A stretch of DNA of 64,000 bases from Bacillota bacterium (GTDB lineage Bacteria; Bacillota; Clostridia; Acetivibrionales; Acetivibrionaceae), in the NCBI GenBank assembly GCA_023398495.1, contig JAEWSG010000085.1, forward strand, positions 1 through 64,000, given 5' to 3'. The position numbers and the translations under genes were made by a program. Below the pieces are notes generated by a model. That model saw only the letters and a program-made list of their open reading frames with translations. It was not told where the DNA came from and ran no database searches. Shown one piece after another: positions 9,261 to 18,648 of the stretch. Position 1 is the first letter of the stretch. Every line of letters begins with the position of its first letter.

Positions 9261-9896
9261 TTATGCATCTTCACCAATGTACTCTTTAATAATCTTTTCA
9301 GAAATTTTTCTGTTCTTCTCTTTAAGTTCTGTAATAATTGACCTCATAAGAATTTTTTCATCATACCCTAAATCAACTGCAAACAGACCATAATTATAGC
9401 TGCCGTTTTGCTCATTCTTCCTCGCTATCCTGGCCCTAACATCAACAGAACGGCTATCAAGTCTTATGCTCATTTTTACAAAATGATTGATATTCAAGTC
9501 TACATGGGTATTGACCATAAAACCTCTAAGGCTCATATTCCTTATTACACCGTCAAAGCCCTGTGGGGATAAACCATCATTAATTCCCACTTTAAAAAAA
9601 GCCGGATACCTTGTTGAAAACCTTCTGTTTATAACAGAAAAGGTTTTACTGACCCTGAGTTTTATAACACCATTTTTGTCAGTTTTCTCCAGAACATCAC
9701 AATAAACGGCATAAATGCTATTGTAAGATTCATACCCGAGCAGCACTCTTCCTTCCGGAACGTCTTCATAATTAATGACCTCATCAATAATCTTTATTTC
9801 AACCTGCTCGTCATCTCTATGAAGAACTAAAGCCGTACCTACATATTCTTCAAGCTTGTTGGTTACTGTAACAATATCTCCCTTTTTAAAACTCAT
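9261..9896 (-). CDS. PilZ-domain c-di-GMP receptor protein (YpfA/YcgR-like)
   Basis: 211 residues. The N-terminal ~95 residues form a beta-rich YcgR-N-like domain. The C-terminal PilZ domain carries both c-di-GMP binding elements: RRFSTR (the RxxxR switch, around residue 97) and NMSLRG (the D/NxSxxG motif). In the family such proteins lower flagellar motor speed or adjust surface behaviour when c-di-GMP rises. No flagellar gene is adjacent, although MCP and DUF115 genes occur elsewhere in the window. Confidence 0.88.
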   Translation of the reverse strand: MSFKKGDIVTVTNKLEEYVGTALVLHRDDEQVEIKIIDEVINYEDVPEGRVLLGYESYNSIYAVYCDVLEKTDKNGVIKLRVSKTFSVINRRFSTRYPAFFKVGINDGLSPQGFDGVIRNMSLRGFMVNTHVDLNINHFVKMSIRLDSRSVDVRARIARKNEQNGSYNYGLFAVDLGYDEKILMRSIITELKEKNRKISEKIIKEYIGEDA

Positions 9897-9950
9897 ATTA
9901 ATCCCTGACTTTTTCTTATTTTTTCTTTATTTTTATTACCTTATATGTTT

Positions 9951-11084
9951 TCAATAAGCTCTTGACAATACCTTGTGACATTCCTTCAGCTGGTCTCTTA
10001 TTTTTAATTTCTGAGGGCATTTTGTTTCACAGACACCACATTCTATACAAGCATCTGCTCTCTTTCCTTTTACCCATTCATTTGTTCCGATTTCAGCATA
10101 TCCATTCCTTGAATAGTCCTCAATTCCATATACCTTATGATAATTCATCATCTGAAATATATGTGGTATATTAACCTCAGAAGGACATGGTATGCAGTAT
10201 CCGCAACCAGTGCAATAAAGATCAGCAAGTTTCTTATTTTCTTCCATCATTTTATTTATTTCATTAACTTCCTTTTCAGAAAGTAGTTCATCATTTGATG
10301 CGGTGAGACTGTTTTCTTCGACCATCTCCATTGTTCCCATACCTGATAATGCACAATCAACACCAGTATTTGAAAAAACAAACCTAAGTGCCAGTTCTGC
10401 ACTGCTCCTTACGTTAATCCCAAGTTTACCTGCGGTCTCTTTTGGAAGTCCGGAAAACCTTCCACCACCAACAGGTCCCATTATCACTACGCCAAGCCCT
10501 TTAGACTTTGCATAATTTATAGCTTCTTCATTACTTCTGTCTATTATATTATATTGGCATAAAACCGATTCAAACACTCCTAAGTCAACAAGTTTTTTGA
10601 GGTTTTCGGGAGCATCGTGAAACGAAAAACTTATATGCTTTATCAAACCTTGTTCTTTTGCTTTATAAGCCTCATCCAAGTGTTTTGTCTGTTCATTAAG
10701 ACTGATGAAATCATCATACCCTATACCGTGGAAGTGATAGACATCAATATAATCAATATCTAGCTTTTTAAGCTGCTTTTCCAGTATTTTTGTATAATCC
10801 CCATGCTTCTTGATAAGGTGTCCTGGGCTTTTAGTTGAAACGTAAACCTTATCGCGTATACCCTTCAAAGCTTTTCCTAAGACTAGTTCACTCTGACCTC
10901 CATGATAAAAATATGCGGTATCATAGTAGTTGACACCCAATTCATAAGCCCGGTGAATCATTTCAATCGTTTTATCCTCGTCTACTACATCCTTACCATT
11001 CAATTTTATTGTCGGAAGTCTCATACAGCCAAATCCCAAGCGTGATATTTCCATCCCTGTGTTGCCAAATTTTCTATATTTCAT
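9951..11084 (-). CDS. Aldo/keto reductase with C-terminal 4Fe-4S ferredoxin domain
   Basis: 377 residues from the ATG at 11084, with AGGAGGG upstream. The N-terminal TIM barrel begins KYRKFGNTGMEISRLGFG and contains the catalytic Asp/Tyr region YYDTAYFYHGG. After residue ~290 there are two cysteine clusters, CTGCGYCIPCP and CIECGVCETKCP, as in iron-sulfur aldo/keto reductases of anaerobes. It probably reduces an aldehyde or ketone with NAD(P)H or ferredoxin electrons. The substrate is unknown and it appears monocistronic. Confidence 0.9.
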   Translation of the reverse strand: MKYRKFGNTGMEISRLGFGCMRLPTIKLNGKDVVDEDKTIEMIHRAYELGVNYYDTAYFYHGGQSELVLGKALKGIRDKVYVSTKSPGHLIKKHGDYTKILEKQLKKLDIDYIDVYHFHGIGYDDFISLNEQTKHLDEAYKAKEQGLIKHISFSFHDAPENLKKLVDLGVFESVLCQYNIIDRSNEEAINYAKSKGLGVVIMGPVGGGRFSGLPKETAGKLGINVRSSAELALRFVFSNTGVDCALSGMGTMEMVEENSLTASNDELLSEKEVNEINKMMEENKKLADLYCTGCGYCIPCPSEVNIPHIFQMMNYHKVYGIEDYSRNGYAEIGTNEWVKGKRADACIECGVCETKCPQKLKIRDQLKECHKVLSRAY

Positions 11085-11378
11085 GTTTACCCTCCTGATT
11101 TTCAGCATCAATACCAGAACAAAACCGCAAAGTGGCTTTTGTTACCTCTCTTTATAGCTATACAAATCACGAAAATGATTATACATTGGAAAATTTGATT
11201 TTCGTGATATTCTATTAAGGAAATTGAAGCACGATGTAAAATCTTTATCGCATTCAATATATATCATCATTTTAACATTTTAAACTTTACCAGTCTATTT
11301 TTTTATAATTTTTCTGTTTCTAAAAATATAATTTTATGGTAAAATACTATGGATGTATACAAAGGGAGAGGATAATTT

Positions 11379-12260
11379 ATGGCTCATAAACCGAAAGCAA
11401 TAAAAATCACGGGAAATAAACTGGAAATAGAAATAGCTTATCCAGGCACATCATACACCGGTTCTCGTTTTGACTGGACAGGTTTTATAACTAAAGTAGT
11501 ATTAGACGGAAAACATACATTTTGTGCTCCTGAATCAATAATACCCGGTGAAGGTTCTGGCGGATACGGATTTTGCAACGAATTTGGAATACATACTCCT
11601 ATAGGTTATGATGACGCCAAGCCTGGTGAAAAATTCCATAAATTAGGCACCGGTCTACTGACACGCTCCGACGAATCAAATTATTTCTTTTTCGACAAAT
11701 ATGAAGTATCACCCTATCCGGTAACAATCGAGTCAGCTTCCGACCATGTGCGTTTTGAAGTAGAGCCTGTCGATTGCAACTGCTACGCCGTTCATATGAT
11801 TAAAGAAGTCAGTGTGGATGAAAACTCAATGATAATTAAATACAGCTTGAAAAATGTAGGTTCCAAACTAATTCAAACTGAAGAATATTGCCACAATTTT
11901 ATATCAATAGACAACAATCCTACAGGTCCGGAATATCTGCTCAAGTTTCCCTATTCTGTTGAATCTGATGAAACTCCTGATGTTCTTAATATATCAGGCA
12001 ACGAAATAAGCTGGAAGAAACAGCCTGAAAATGATTTTTATATAATTCCCGGTGGGTTTAAACCCGTTCGCAACCATAGCTGGGAACTTATTCATAAACC
12101 CTCTGGAGTTGGCATAAGAGAAATCAGCACTTTTCAGATTCAAAAGGTGGCTGTTTGGGGAAAAGGTCACGTCATAAGTCCTGAAGTTTTTGTAGCAGTT
12201 AATATTGAACCTGGCCAAACTCAGAGCTGGGAAAGAGTTTATGAGTTTTTTACATTATAA
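11379..12260 (+). CDS. Aldose 1-epimerase-like (galactose mutarotase fold) protein
   Basis: 293 residues with GGGAGAGG upstream. Segments such as GGYGFCNEFGIHTPIGYDD, KLGTGLL and EEYCHNFISIDN match the galactose-mutarotase-like beta-sandwich superfamily. The family interconverts sugar anomers or binds sugar phosphates. The usual epimerase His/Glu pair cannot be assigned with certainty, so carbohydrate-binding without catalysis is possible. It is transcribed alone, opposite to the aldo/keto reductase. Confidence 0.72.
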   Translation: MAHKPKAIKITGNKLEIEIAYPGTSYTGSRFDWTGFITKVVLDGKHTFCAPESIIPGEGSGGYGFCNEFGIHTPIGYDDAKPGEKFHKLGTGLLTRSDESNYFFFDKYEVSPYPVTIESASDHVRFEVEPVDCNCYAVHMIKEVSVDENSMIIKYSLKNVGSKLIQTEEYCHNFISIDNNPTGPEYLLKFPYSVESDETPDVLNISGNEISWKKQPENDFYIIPGGFKPVRNHSWELIHKPSGVGIREISTFQIQKVAVWGKGHVISPEVFVAVNIEPGQTQSWERVYEFFTL

Positions 12261-12268
12261 GCACACTA

Positions 12269-12327
12269 CTACGGAAGCCGCTTCAAAGCAGTAATACTCT
12301 TATAAAATGCTGCTTCCGTGTAGTTTT
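12269..12327 (+). terminator. Probable terminator after the epimerase-like gene
   Basis: ACGGAAGC pairs with GCTTCCGT around a long (~27-nt) loop, followed by GTAGTTTTG. The long loop makes it weaker than the other terminators here. Confidence 0.45.
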
Positions 12328-12632
12328 GAAACTACCTCTTAGTTCCAACCAAAGTCAGGATTCAATCCAACCGTTTATATTAGCAAGAATTCTTCTAGCA
12401 TCAAATTTTCAATTGAATTACAAATCAAGTGTTCTGCAAAAAGATTAACCTCACCTTTATAAATTTATCAATTATTGTTAAGTTTTCACCAAATAAACAC
12501 GATAGAAAAAGTAACTCTAGTATTTTTTAATTCCACCATAATATTATAATAAAACAATACAACCTTTTAGTGTAATTACAGACATCATTTCTATTTATTA
12601 TCAACACACAAATATATACAAGGAGGATTTTT
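12328..12632. other. AT-rich intergenic region
   Basis: No gene or repeat recognised. An AT-rich stretch with TATTATAAT near 12541-12550 may contain the promoter of the FIST gene, which has AAGGAGG just before its ATG. Confidence 0.4.
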
Positions 12633-13703
12633 ATGTATTTTGAAACCCTTACACAGCTTATATCTCATATTGAAAAAACAAATTTTAGTACTTTGGAACA
12701 ATTAATGATCCTTGTAGGAGATGAATCCTCCGATAGCGTTTCTGAAATGTCTCAATACTTAAACAGCAGAAATATAAAATTCTTTGGTGGAATTTATCCC
12801 GGTCTTCTTGTAGGAAACAAAAATAAACGCTCTGGCTTTATTCTACAAACACATCAACCCATTTATTCTTCATTGGTTTTTCCATTTATGATGCTAATGA
12901 AAGTAAAACCGGAAGAACTTGAAGGCTCTACGGCTATTGTACTTGTTGACGGTCTTTCAAGTCAGATGAAAGAACTAACAGATACCCTTTTTAGTAAATT
13001 AGGAAGTACTGTAACGTATGTTGGAGGTGGAGCAGGTTTCTATGATCTAACCCACAGAAAATGCATATTTGACAACAAAGGAATCTATGAAGATGCACTT
13101 TATGTTTGTATCGTTAAAGCACCTTCATGTAATGCTGTAGGTCATGGATGGAAAAAACTCGAAGGTCCATTTATTGCTACAAAATCAGTTGATAACACCT
13201 TATGTGAACTAGATAACTATAATTCCTTCGAAGTATATAAATCAGCTATTGAAGATATTGAAAGAATAGCTTTGTACAAATCAGACTTTTTCACATATGC
13301 CAAAGACCATCCTTTTGGTATTGTTCAAGATAACGGAAAAATCATAGTGAGAGACCCGATCAGTGTGAATGATAATGACGAAATCACTTGCGTTGCCAAT
13401 ATTCCAGAAGGAAGTGAAATTTACATTCTTAAAGGAGATACTGATACTCTTCTGGCATCCTCTTTAGAAACAGTAGAACAATGCATAAAAAACACTCCTG
13501 AAAAATATATTCCAATGCTGTTCGACTGTATATCCAGAGCTATGTTTTTAGAAGACCGTTTTGAAGAAGAGCTTTCAAATATACAAAGCAAATTAATTTA
13601 TCCAGTTGAAGGCACGCTTTCTATTGGAGAAATTTCAACTCTAAGAGACGGCAAAATAGTAATTCACAATAAATCAACCGTCCTATCCTTGCTACAAAAA
13701 TAG
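12633..13703 (+). CDS. FIST-domain sensory protein
   Basis: 356 residues. The N-terminal FIST part (residues ~20-190) contains FGGIYPGLLVGNKN and YVGGGAGFYDLTH. The FIST_C part (~200-330) includes AIEDIERIALYKSDFF, HPFGIVQDNGKIIVRDP and SRAMFLEDRF. FIST proteins are proposed to bind small ligands, perhaps amino acids, and often feed chemotaxis or two-component systems. Here there is no fused kinase, cyclase or MCP domain and no adjacent partner. A single MCP-like gene lies 42 kb away. Confidence 0.87.
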   Translation: MYFETLTQLISHIEKTNFSTLEQLMILVGDESSDSVSEMSQYLNSRNIKFFGGIYPGLLVGNKNKRSGFILQTHQPIYSSLVFPFMMLMKVKPEELEGSTAIVLVDGLSSQMKELTDTLFSKLGSTVTYVGGGAGFYDLTHRKCIFDNKGIYEDALYVCIVKAPSCNAVGHGWKKLEGPFIATKSVDNTLCELDNYNSFEVYKSAIEDIERIALYKSDFFTYAKDHPFGIVQDNGKIIVRDPISVNDNDEITCVANIPEGSEIYILKGDTDTLLASSLETVEQCIKNTPEKYIPMLFDCISRAMFLEDRFEEELSNIQSKLIYPVEGTLSIGEISTLRDGKIVIHNKSTVLSLLQK

Positions 13704-13712
13704 CTAAAATAT

Positions 13713-13752
13713 CAGCCTGCTGCGTAGGAAATCATCTCATCACAGCAGGCTG
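13713..13752. terminator. Convergent terminator between the FIST gene and glnS
   Basis: Perfect CAGCCTGCTG/CAGCAGGCTG stem (13713-13722 with 13743-13752) between two converging genes. It can serve both strands. Confidence 0.85.
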
Positions 13753-13770
13753 AAAACTATCAAAAAACGT

Positions 13771-15498
13771 TTATTCCTTATTGGAAATTTTAGCCCAAGT
13801 GTCCTTCAACGATACAGTCCTGTTAAATACAAGCTTACCGGGCTTGGAGTCTACACCATCCACGCAGAAGTAACCTAGCCTCAAGAACTGAAACATATCT
13901 CCAGACTTTGCATTCTTTAACCCAGGCTCCATCTTGCAATTGGTTAACACTTCAAGTGAATCGGGATTAATCTGATCTAAAAAGTCAACATTTTCATCTG
14001 ATCCTGGGTTAGGATCACCGAATAGATTGTCATACAGCCTTACTTCCGCATCAAAAGCATGTTCAGCCGAAACCCAGTGGATAGTACCCTTTACTTTTCT
14101 TCCATCAGGAGCATTTCCTCCTCTTGATCCGGGATCATATGAACAGTGAACTTCAATTACTTCACCTGTTTTTTCATCCTTTACCAAGCTTTCGCATTTT
14201 ATTATATATGCACTCTTTAACCTAACTTCCTGTCCTGGTGCCAAACGGAAGTATTTTTTCGGAGGATTCTCACAAAAATCTTCCTGATCAATATATACTG
14301 TACGTGTAAACGGAACCTTACGATTACCCGCCTCTGGATCTTCCGGATTATTCGGAACTTCAAATTCTTCTACAAGTCCTTCAGAGTAACTGTCAATAAC
14401 TACCTTCAGCGGACGTAATACCCCCATAACCCTTGTAGCTTTGGAATTCAGTTCTTCTCTGATACAATGTTCAAGCAGAGCAAGATCAACAATACTGTTT
14501 CCCTTCGCTACTCCTATGCGTGCACAGAATTCCCTTATGGATTCAGGTGTATACCCGCGTCTTCTAAGTCCTGATATTGTGGGCATTCTAGGGTCATCCC
14601 AGCCTCTTACATGTCCCTCTTTAACAAGCTGCAAAAGCTTCCTCTTGCTCATAACTGTATAACTTAAGTTCAAACGTGCAAATTCAACCTGTCTGGATTT
14701 GCATTCCACATCAAGGGTTTCAAGCAGCCAGTTGTACAATGGCCTATGGTCCTCAAACTCAAGCGTGCAAATCGAATGTGTAATTCCTTCCTTCGAATCG
14801 GACAACGGATGTGCAAAATCGTACATAGGGTATATGCACCACTTGTCTCCTGTCCTGTGATGATTGGCCCTCATAATTCTATAAATAACAGGATCACGCA
14901 TATTTAAATTAGGAGATGCCATGTCAATCTTTGCTCTCAGCACTCTTGAACCATCTTCGAACTCTCCGGTTTTCATTCTTGTAAACAAATCAAGGTTTTC
15001 TTCTATCGTTCTGTTCCTGTAAGGGCTCTCCTTACCAGGCTCTTTAAGAGTTCCTCTATATTCACGGATTTGTTCAGCACTGAGGTCACAAACGTAGGCT
15101 TTACCCATTTGAATCAATTTTACAGCAAACTGATAAAGATCATCAAAGTAATTTGAAGCATAAAAAAGCCTGTCTCCCCAATCAAAACCCAACCATCTAA
15201 CATCAGTCTTAATAGATTCTACATATTCATCCTCTTCTTTGCTAGGATTGGTGTCATCAAATCTCAAATTACATAGTCCTTTATTTTGAGCAGATATTCC
15301 AAAATTCAGGCAAATTGACTTGGCATGACCTATATGCAAGTAACCATTTGGCTCGGGCGGAAATCTTGTATGTACCCGGTTTCCAAATCTGTTACTTTTT
15401 AGGTCTTCGTTAATAATATCCTGAATAAAATTAGAATACCTGACTTCATTTTCTGTATTATCATTTTTTTCAACTTCATTTATATTCTGATCTTCCAT
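13771..15498 (-). CDS. glnS: Glutaminyl-tRNA synthetase
   Basis: 575 residues from the ATG at 15498, with AAGGAGGAAG upstream; the longer frame to 15576 overlaps gtrA and has no site. The class I signature PPEPNGYLHIGHAK (HIGH) is at residue ~46. The KMSKS-like loop reads VMSKRKL near residue 270. The anticodon-binding beta-barrels follow. The GlnRS-type residues (RFDDTNPSKEE, HRPLYNWLLE) separate it from GluRS. Most Firmicutes use the Glu-tRNAGln amidotransferase route, so GlnRS in a clostridium reflects old lateral acquisition, which is known for this group. Confidence 0.95.
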   Translation of the reverse strand: MEDQNINEVEKNDNTENEVRYSNFIQDIINEDLKSNRFGNRVHTRFPPEPNGYLHIGHAKSICLNFGISAQNKGLCNLRFDDTNPSKEEDEYVESIKTDVRWLGFDWGDRLFYASNYFDDLYQFAVKLIQMGKAYVCDLSAEQIREYRGTLKEPGKESPYRNRTIEENLDLFTRMKTGEFEDGSRVLRAKIDMASPNLNMRDPVIYRIMRANHHRTGDKWCIYPMYDFAHPLSDSKEGITHSICTLEFEDHRPLYNWLLETLDVECKSRQVEFARLNLSYTVMSKRKLLQLVKEGHVRGWDDPRMPTISGLRRRGYTPESIREFCARIGVAKGNSIVDLALLEHCIREELNSKATRVMGVLRPLKVVIDSYSEGLVEEFEVPNNPEDPEAGNRKVPFTRTVYIDQEDFCENPPKKYFRLAPGQEVRLKSAYIIKCESLVKDEKTGEVIEVHCSYDPGSRGGNAPDGRKVKGTIHWVSAEHAFDAEVRLYDNLFGDPNPGSDENVDFLDQINPDSLEVLTNCKMEPGLKNAKSGDMFQFLRLGYFCVDGVDSKPGKLVFNRTVSLKDTWAKISNKE

Positions 15499-15544
15499 GT
15501 GTCTTCCTCCTTGTATATTACAGCCGAATGCTCTATTGAGCTCC

Positions 15545-15967
15545 TTATTTCTTAAAAACCCAAAGTTTATAACCAAAGTAATTAATAAACTGAGATATTA
15601 CTATTGTAGGAAACTGTGCCAAATTCTTATCTATTCCCATATTTTGAATTAAATAATCCAACCCTTTAGTTGTTGCTGCAAGTGAAACAAGGTTTACTGC
15701 AACAAACTGCAGTATTTCCTTTGTCCTTTCTGTCTCATTTCCACCTTTGCTTTCAAAAGTCCATAGTTTATTCATAATGTAACTATTTGTTACACCAGCT
15801 GCGTAAGCAATAACCCAGCTCACCTTATAATGAAAATGAAAAACATTGTTACACACAGTGTTTACAGCTATTGTAACCAATGTATTTATTACCCCCACAA
15901 TAGCAAATCGGATAAATCTTTTATATTTATTCAGTAACTCTGTAATTCTGGAAATTAAATTACCCAC
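15545..15967 (-). CDS. GtrA-family membrane protein
   Basis: 140 residues with four predicted helices. It matches the GtrA family (FIRFAIVGVINTLVTIAVNT, then NYFGYKLWVFKK at the C-terminus). Members are thought to help flip or transfer polyprenyl-linked sugars for cell-surface polysaccharides. It lies 46 bases upstream of glnS in the same direction, probably a chance neighbour. Confidence 0.85.
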   Translation of the reverse strand: MGNLISRITELLNKYKRFIRFAIVGVINTLVTIAVNTVCNNVFHFHYKVSWVIAYAAGVTNSYIMNKLWTFESKGGNETERTKEILQFVAVNLVSLAATTKGLDYLIQNMGIDKNLAQFPTIVISQFINYFGYKLWVFKK

Positions 15968-16029
15968 AAAAAGACCTCCAACAAAAATATTTGGAAAACA
16001 GAAAATACAATTTTTGAGGTATGCTTCTA

Positions 16030-16062
16030 TAAAAACCTCGAGGGCATTTAGCCCTCTCGATT
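16030..16062 (-). terminator. Probable terminator of guaB
   Basis: GAGGGC/GCCCTC hairpin with a TTTTTAT tract after it on the minus strand. It lies about 155 bases downstream of the IMP dehydrogenase stop, with a dispersed repeat in between. Confidence 0.65.
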
Positions 16063-16099
16063 AAAATTCCACTTATCTTTTTCATATTATTCGTGTAAT

Positions 16100-16200
16100 G
16101 GATAACGAAAAAATAACATCCTATTTTTATATTATGAAAACGTTATCAAATCAAGTACTTTTGTTATCCAGAATAGAAACCTATATTTTAGTCATACCTA
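16100..16200 (+). repeat. Dispersed ~100-nt repeat, copy A (family R2)
   Basis: Shares about three quarters of its bases with 53955-54052 and with the reverse complement of 60198-60293. The best conserved part is CAGARTAGAAACYTATATTTTA near the right end. GGATAAC at its left end can pair with GTTATCC at 16163-16169, suggesting a folded unit. All three copies are intergenic. Confidence 0.7.
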
Positions 16201-16217
16201 CATGGTTTAAAATGCTC

Positions 16218-17711
16218 TTAGTACTCATTTTCTTTTAATATTACGTCGTGGGCTCCACCTTCCATTATACTTACAGAAGAAACCAAAGTTATCCGTGCAG
16301 TCTTTTGAAGCTCTGATATAGAAGCAGAACCACAGCTTGACATGGTAGATTTAACCTTACTTAAAGTAACTTCAAGATTATCTTTCAACTTACCTGCATA
16401 TGGAACATAACTGTCTACACCCTCTTCAAATTTAAGGCTGTTACTCTCTCCAAGGTCATATCTCTGCCAGTTTCTTGCTCTGTTTGAACCCTCGCCCCAG
16501 TATTCCTTAACGTAGCTGTTTCCGCGCTTTACCTTCTTTGTAGGACTCTCGTCAAACCTTGCAAAGTAACGCCCCATCATTACAAAGTCAGCTCCCATAG
16601 CCAGTGCCAGCACAATATGGTAGTCGTGTACTGTTCCACCGTCTGAACAAATAGGTATATATGTTCCTGTCTTTTCAAAATACTCGTCCCTTGCCTTAGC
16701 CACTTCGATGATAGCCGTAGCCTGTCCTCTTCCTATCCCTTTTTGTTCTCTTGTTATGCAGATGGAACCTCCTCCGATTCCGACTTTTACAAAATCTGCT
16801 CCTGCCTCTGCGAGGTATAAAAAGCCTTCCTTGTCAACGACGTTTCCGCCGCCTATCTTCATGTCCTTATAATTGCTTTTTACATACTCAAGAGTATTCT
16901 TCTGCCACACAGAAAAACCATCGGAGGAATCTATACAAAGAATATCAGCTCCTGCTTCAACAAGTGCCGGAACTCTTTCTTGATAATCTCTGGTATTTAT
17001 ACCTGCTCCAATTACCAATCTCTTATTTTTATCAAGTAGCTCGTATGGATTTTGCTTGTGCTCATCATAGTCCTTCCTGAACACAAAATAATGAAGTTTC
17101 TGTTCTTTATCAACTATTGGAAGACAGTTCAACTTGTTTTCCCATATTATATCATTAGCTTCGCTTAACGATATTCCCAAATTTCCGACAATAAGCTTCG
17201 AGAATGGTGTCATAAAATCTCCAACTTTTTTGTCAAGTGAAGTACGACTAACCCTATAATCTCTGCTGGTTACTATACCTAACAGCTTTCCTGCAGAAGT
17301 ACCGTCCTCAGTAACAGCAACAGTGGAATGCCCCATTCTGTTCTTTAATTCAAGAACATCTTTCAAAGTATTGTCTACACTCAGATTAGAATCACTAACT
17401 ACGAAGCCAGACTTATATTTTTTAACCTTCTTTACCATCTCAAGCTGACTCTCAATGGATTGAGAACCGTATATAAACGATATCCCCCCGCATCTGGCCA
17501 AGGCAATGGCAAGTGTATCATTTGATACAGACTGCATTATTGCCGACGCTATAGGAATATTAAGCTTAAGCTCACATTCCTCACCTTTATTGAATTTTAC
17601 AACAGGAGTACTCAGATTAACTCTATCAGGTACACATCTTTCAGTTGTTAAATTTGGTATGAGAAGATATTCGCTAAATGTTCTGGATACATCATTATAT
17701 ATATATGCCAT
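16218..17711 (-). CDS. guaB: IMP dehydrogenase, Tritrichomonas-type
   Basis: 497 residues, TAGGAGG upstream. It oxidises IMP to XMP, the committed step to GMP. The active-site loop is GGGSICITREQKGIGRGQ with the catalytic cysteine at residue 318. The flap pair Arg417-Tyr418 lies in ARNWQRYDLG. Two CBS domains occupy ~100-220. The usual bacterial loop is GPGSICTTR with a GVGxPQ continuation. Here the loop, the N-terminus (TFSEYLLIPNLTT) and the C-terminus (VSIMEGGAHDVI) instead match what I recall of Tritrichomonas foetus IMPDH, which is regarded as acquired from bacteria. Confidence 0.94.
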   Translation of the reverse strand: MAYIYNDVSRTFSEYLLIPNLTTERCVPDRVNLSTPVVKFNKGEECELKLNIPIASAIMQSVSNDTLAIALARCGGISFIYGSQSIESQLEMVKKVKKYKSGFVVSDSNLSVDNTLKDVLELKNRMGHSTVAVTEDGTSAGKLLGIVTSRDYRVSRTSLDKKVGDFMTPFSKLIVGNLGISLSEANDIIWENKLNCLPIVDKEQKLHYFVFRKDYDEHKQNPYELLDKNKRLVIGAGINTRDYQERVPALVEAGADILCIDSSDGFSVWQKNTLEYVKSNYKDMKIGGGNVVDKEGFLYLAEAGADFVKVGIGGGSICITREQKGIGRGQATAIIEVAKARDEYFEKTGTYIPICSDGGTVHDYHIVLALAMGADFVMMGRYFARFDESPTKKVKRGNSYVKEYWGEGSNRARNWQRYDLGESNSLKFEEGVDSYVPYAGKLKDNLEVTLSKVKSTMSSCGSASISELQKTARITLVSSVSIMEGGAHDVILKENEY

Positions 17712-17807
17712 TTTTATCCTCCTAAATCTATATACTATTAAATTTTCACTATTTTATATCAAATCGAAGCCTTTGTCAAAGGGCATTTTAGCAATTTTTA
17801 TATTTTT

Positions 17808-18563
17808 TTACTGTAGTTCTTTTATATCATATATCATTCCTGTATCTGTCGCATTATTATGTATCAATTCTAAAAGTTTTTTTGCAACAAAATCAGGTGC
17901 TTTTAAATTGCCATTTTTCTTAAACTCTATAAATCTTTCAACCTGTTCAAAATCCTCTGCATCAGCTTGTCTGATATCACTTTGCATATCAGTATCCATA
18001 ATTCCCGGATCAAAAGAAAATATTCTTACAGGATTTGTGCTATTCTTCTGCTCAAGCCCGACACATCCGGTAAACATATTCATTGCTGCTTTCGAACTGC
18101 AATAGGCGCCCCACCCGTAATATGGCTTTTTGGCGGCACCGGAGGATATATTTACAATTTTTCTTTCACACGAAGCCTCTTCTGAACGCCTTATAAACTC
18201 AGATATCAGAATCATTGGTGCAATCAGATTAACATTCATATTGCTTATAATTTCAAAACTCGGAAACTTCCCTACAGGCTTTATAGGCTTTATCACTCCT
18301 GCATTATTTACTAAACAGATAGAATCTGCCTTTTTAAAGTTGATTCTTTCAAATATTGTTTCGGCCAACATATCAATTTCTTCTAAAAAGTTAAAATCAA
18401 ATTCAAAAAAATCAATCCTGCAATCTTTCAGTCCAGCCCTCGTTATGAGGTCTTCATTACTCCTTCTGGAAATACAGAACAAATGATTGTCCTTTGATAT
18501 AAGATTATCTGCTATTGCTTCACCTAATCCCCTAGAAGCACCGGTTATTATGTAATAATTCAT
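17808..18563 (-). CDS. Short-chain dehydrogenase/reductase (benzil/sepiapterin reductase-like)
   Basis: 251 residues from the ATG at 18563, GGGAGGAG upstream. Rossmann motif TGASRGLGEAI (residues ~7-17), NNAGV, a catalytic serine in VNISSG and the YCSSK pair. FDPGIMDTDMQ near the C-terminus resembles YueD-type benzil reductases and sepiapterin reductases. The substrate is not predictable. A 40-nt sequence shared with the murA upstream region lies just before the gene. Confidence 0.88.
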   Translation of the reverse strand: MNYYIITGASRGLGEAIADNLISKDNHLFCISRRSNEDLITRAGLKDCRIDFFEFDFNFLEEIDMLAETIFERINFKKADSICLVNNAGVIKPIKPVGKFPSFEIISNMNVNLIAPMILISEFIRRSEEASCERKIVNISSGAAKKPYYGWGAYCSSKAAMNMFTGCVGLEQKNSTNPVRIFSFDPGIMDTDMQSDIRQADAEDFEQVERFIEFKKNGNLKAPDFVAKKLLELIHNNATDTGMIYDIKELQ

Positions 18564-18607
18564 ACCTAATACTCCTCCCAAAAAATATCAGCTTTTTTTA
18601 TCTTTAT

Positions 18608-18648
18608 CTTGTAAATTCATTTTCACGATTTATCTACATGCAACAATT
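18608..18648 (-). repeat. ~40-nt element upstream of the SDR gene (family R5)
   Basis: About 80-85% identical to 36843-36881 in front of the murA remnant, including TTTTCACGRTTTATCTA. Same orientation relative to both minus-strand genes. It could be a regulatory element or a small repeat. Confidence 0.55.
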
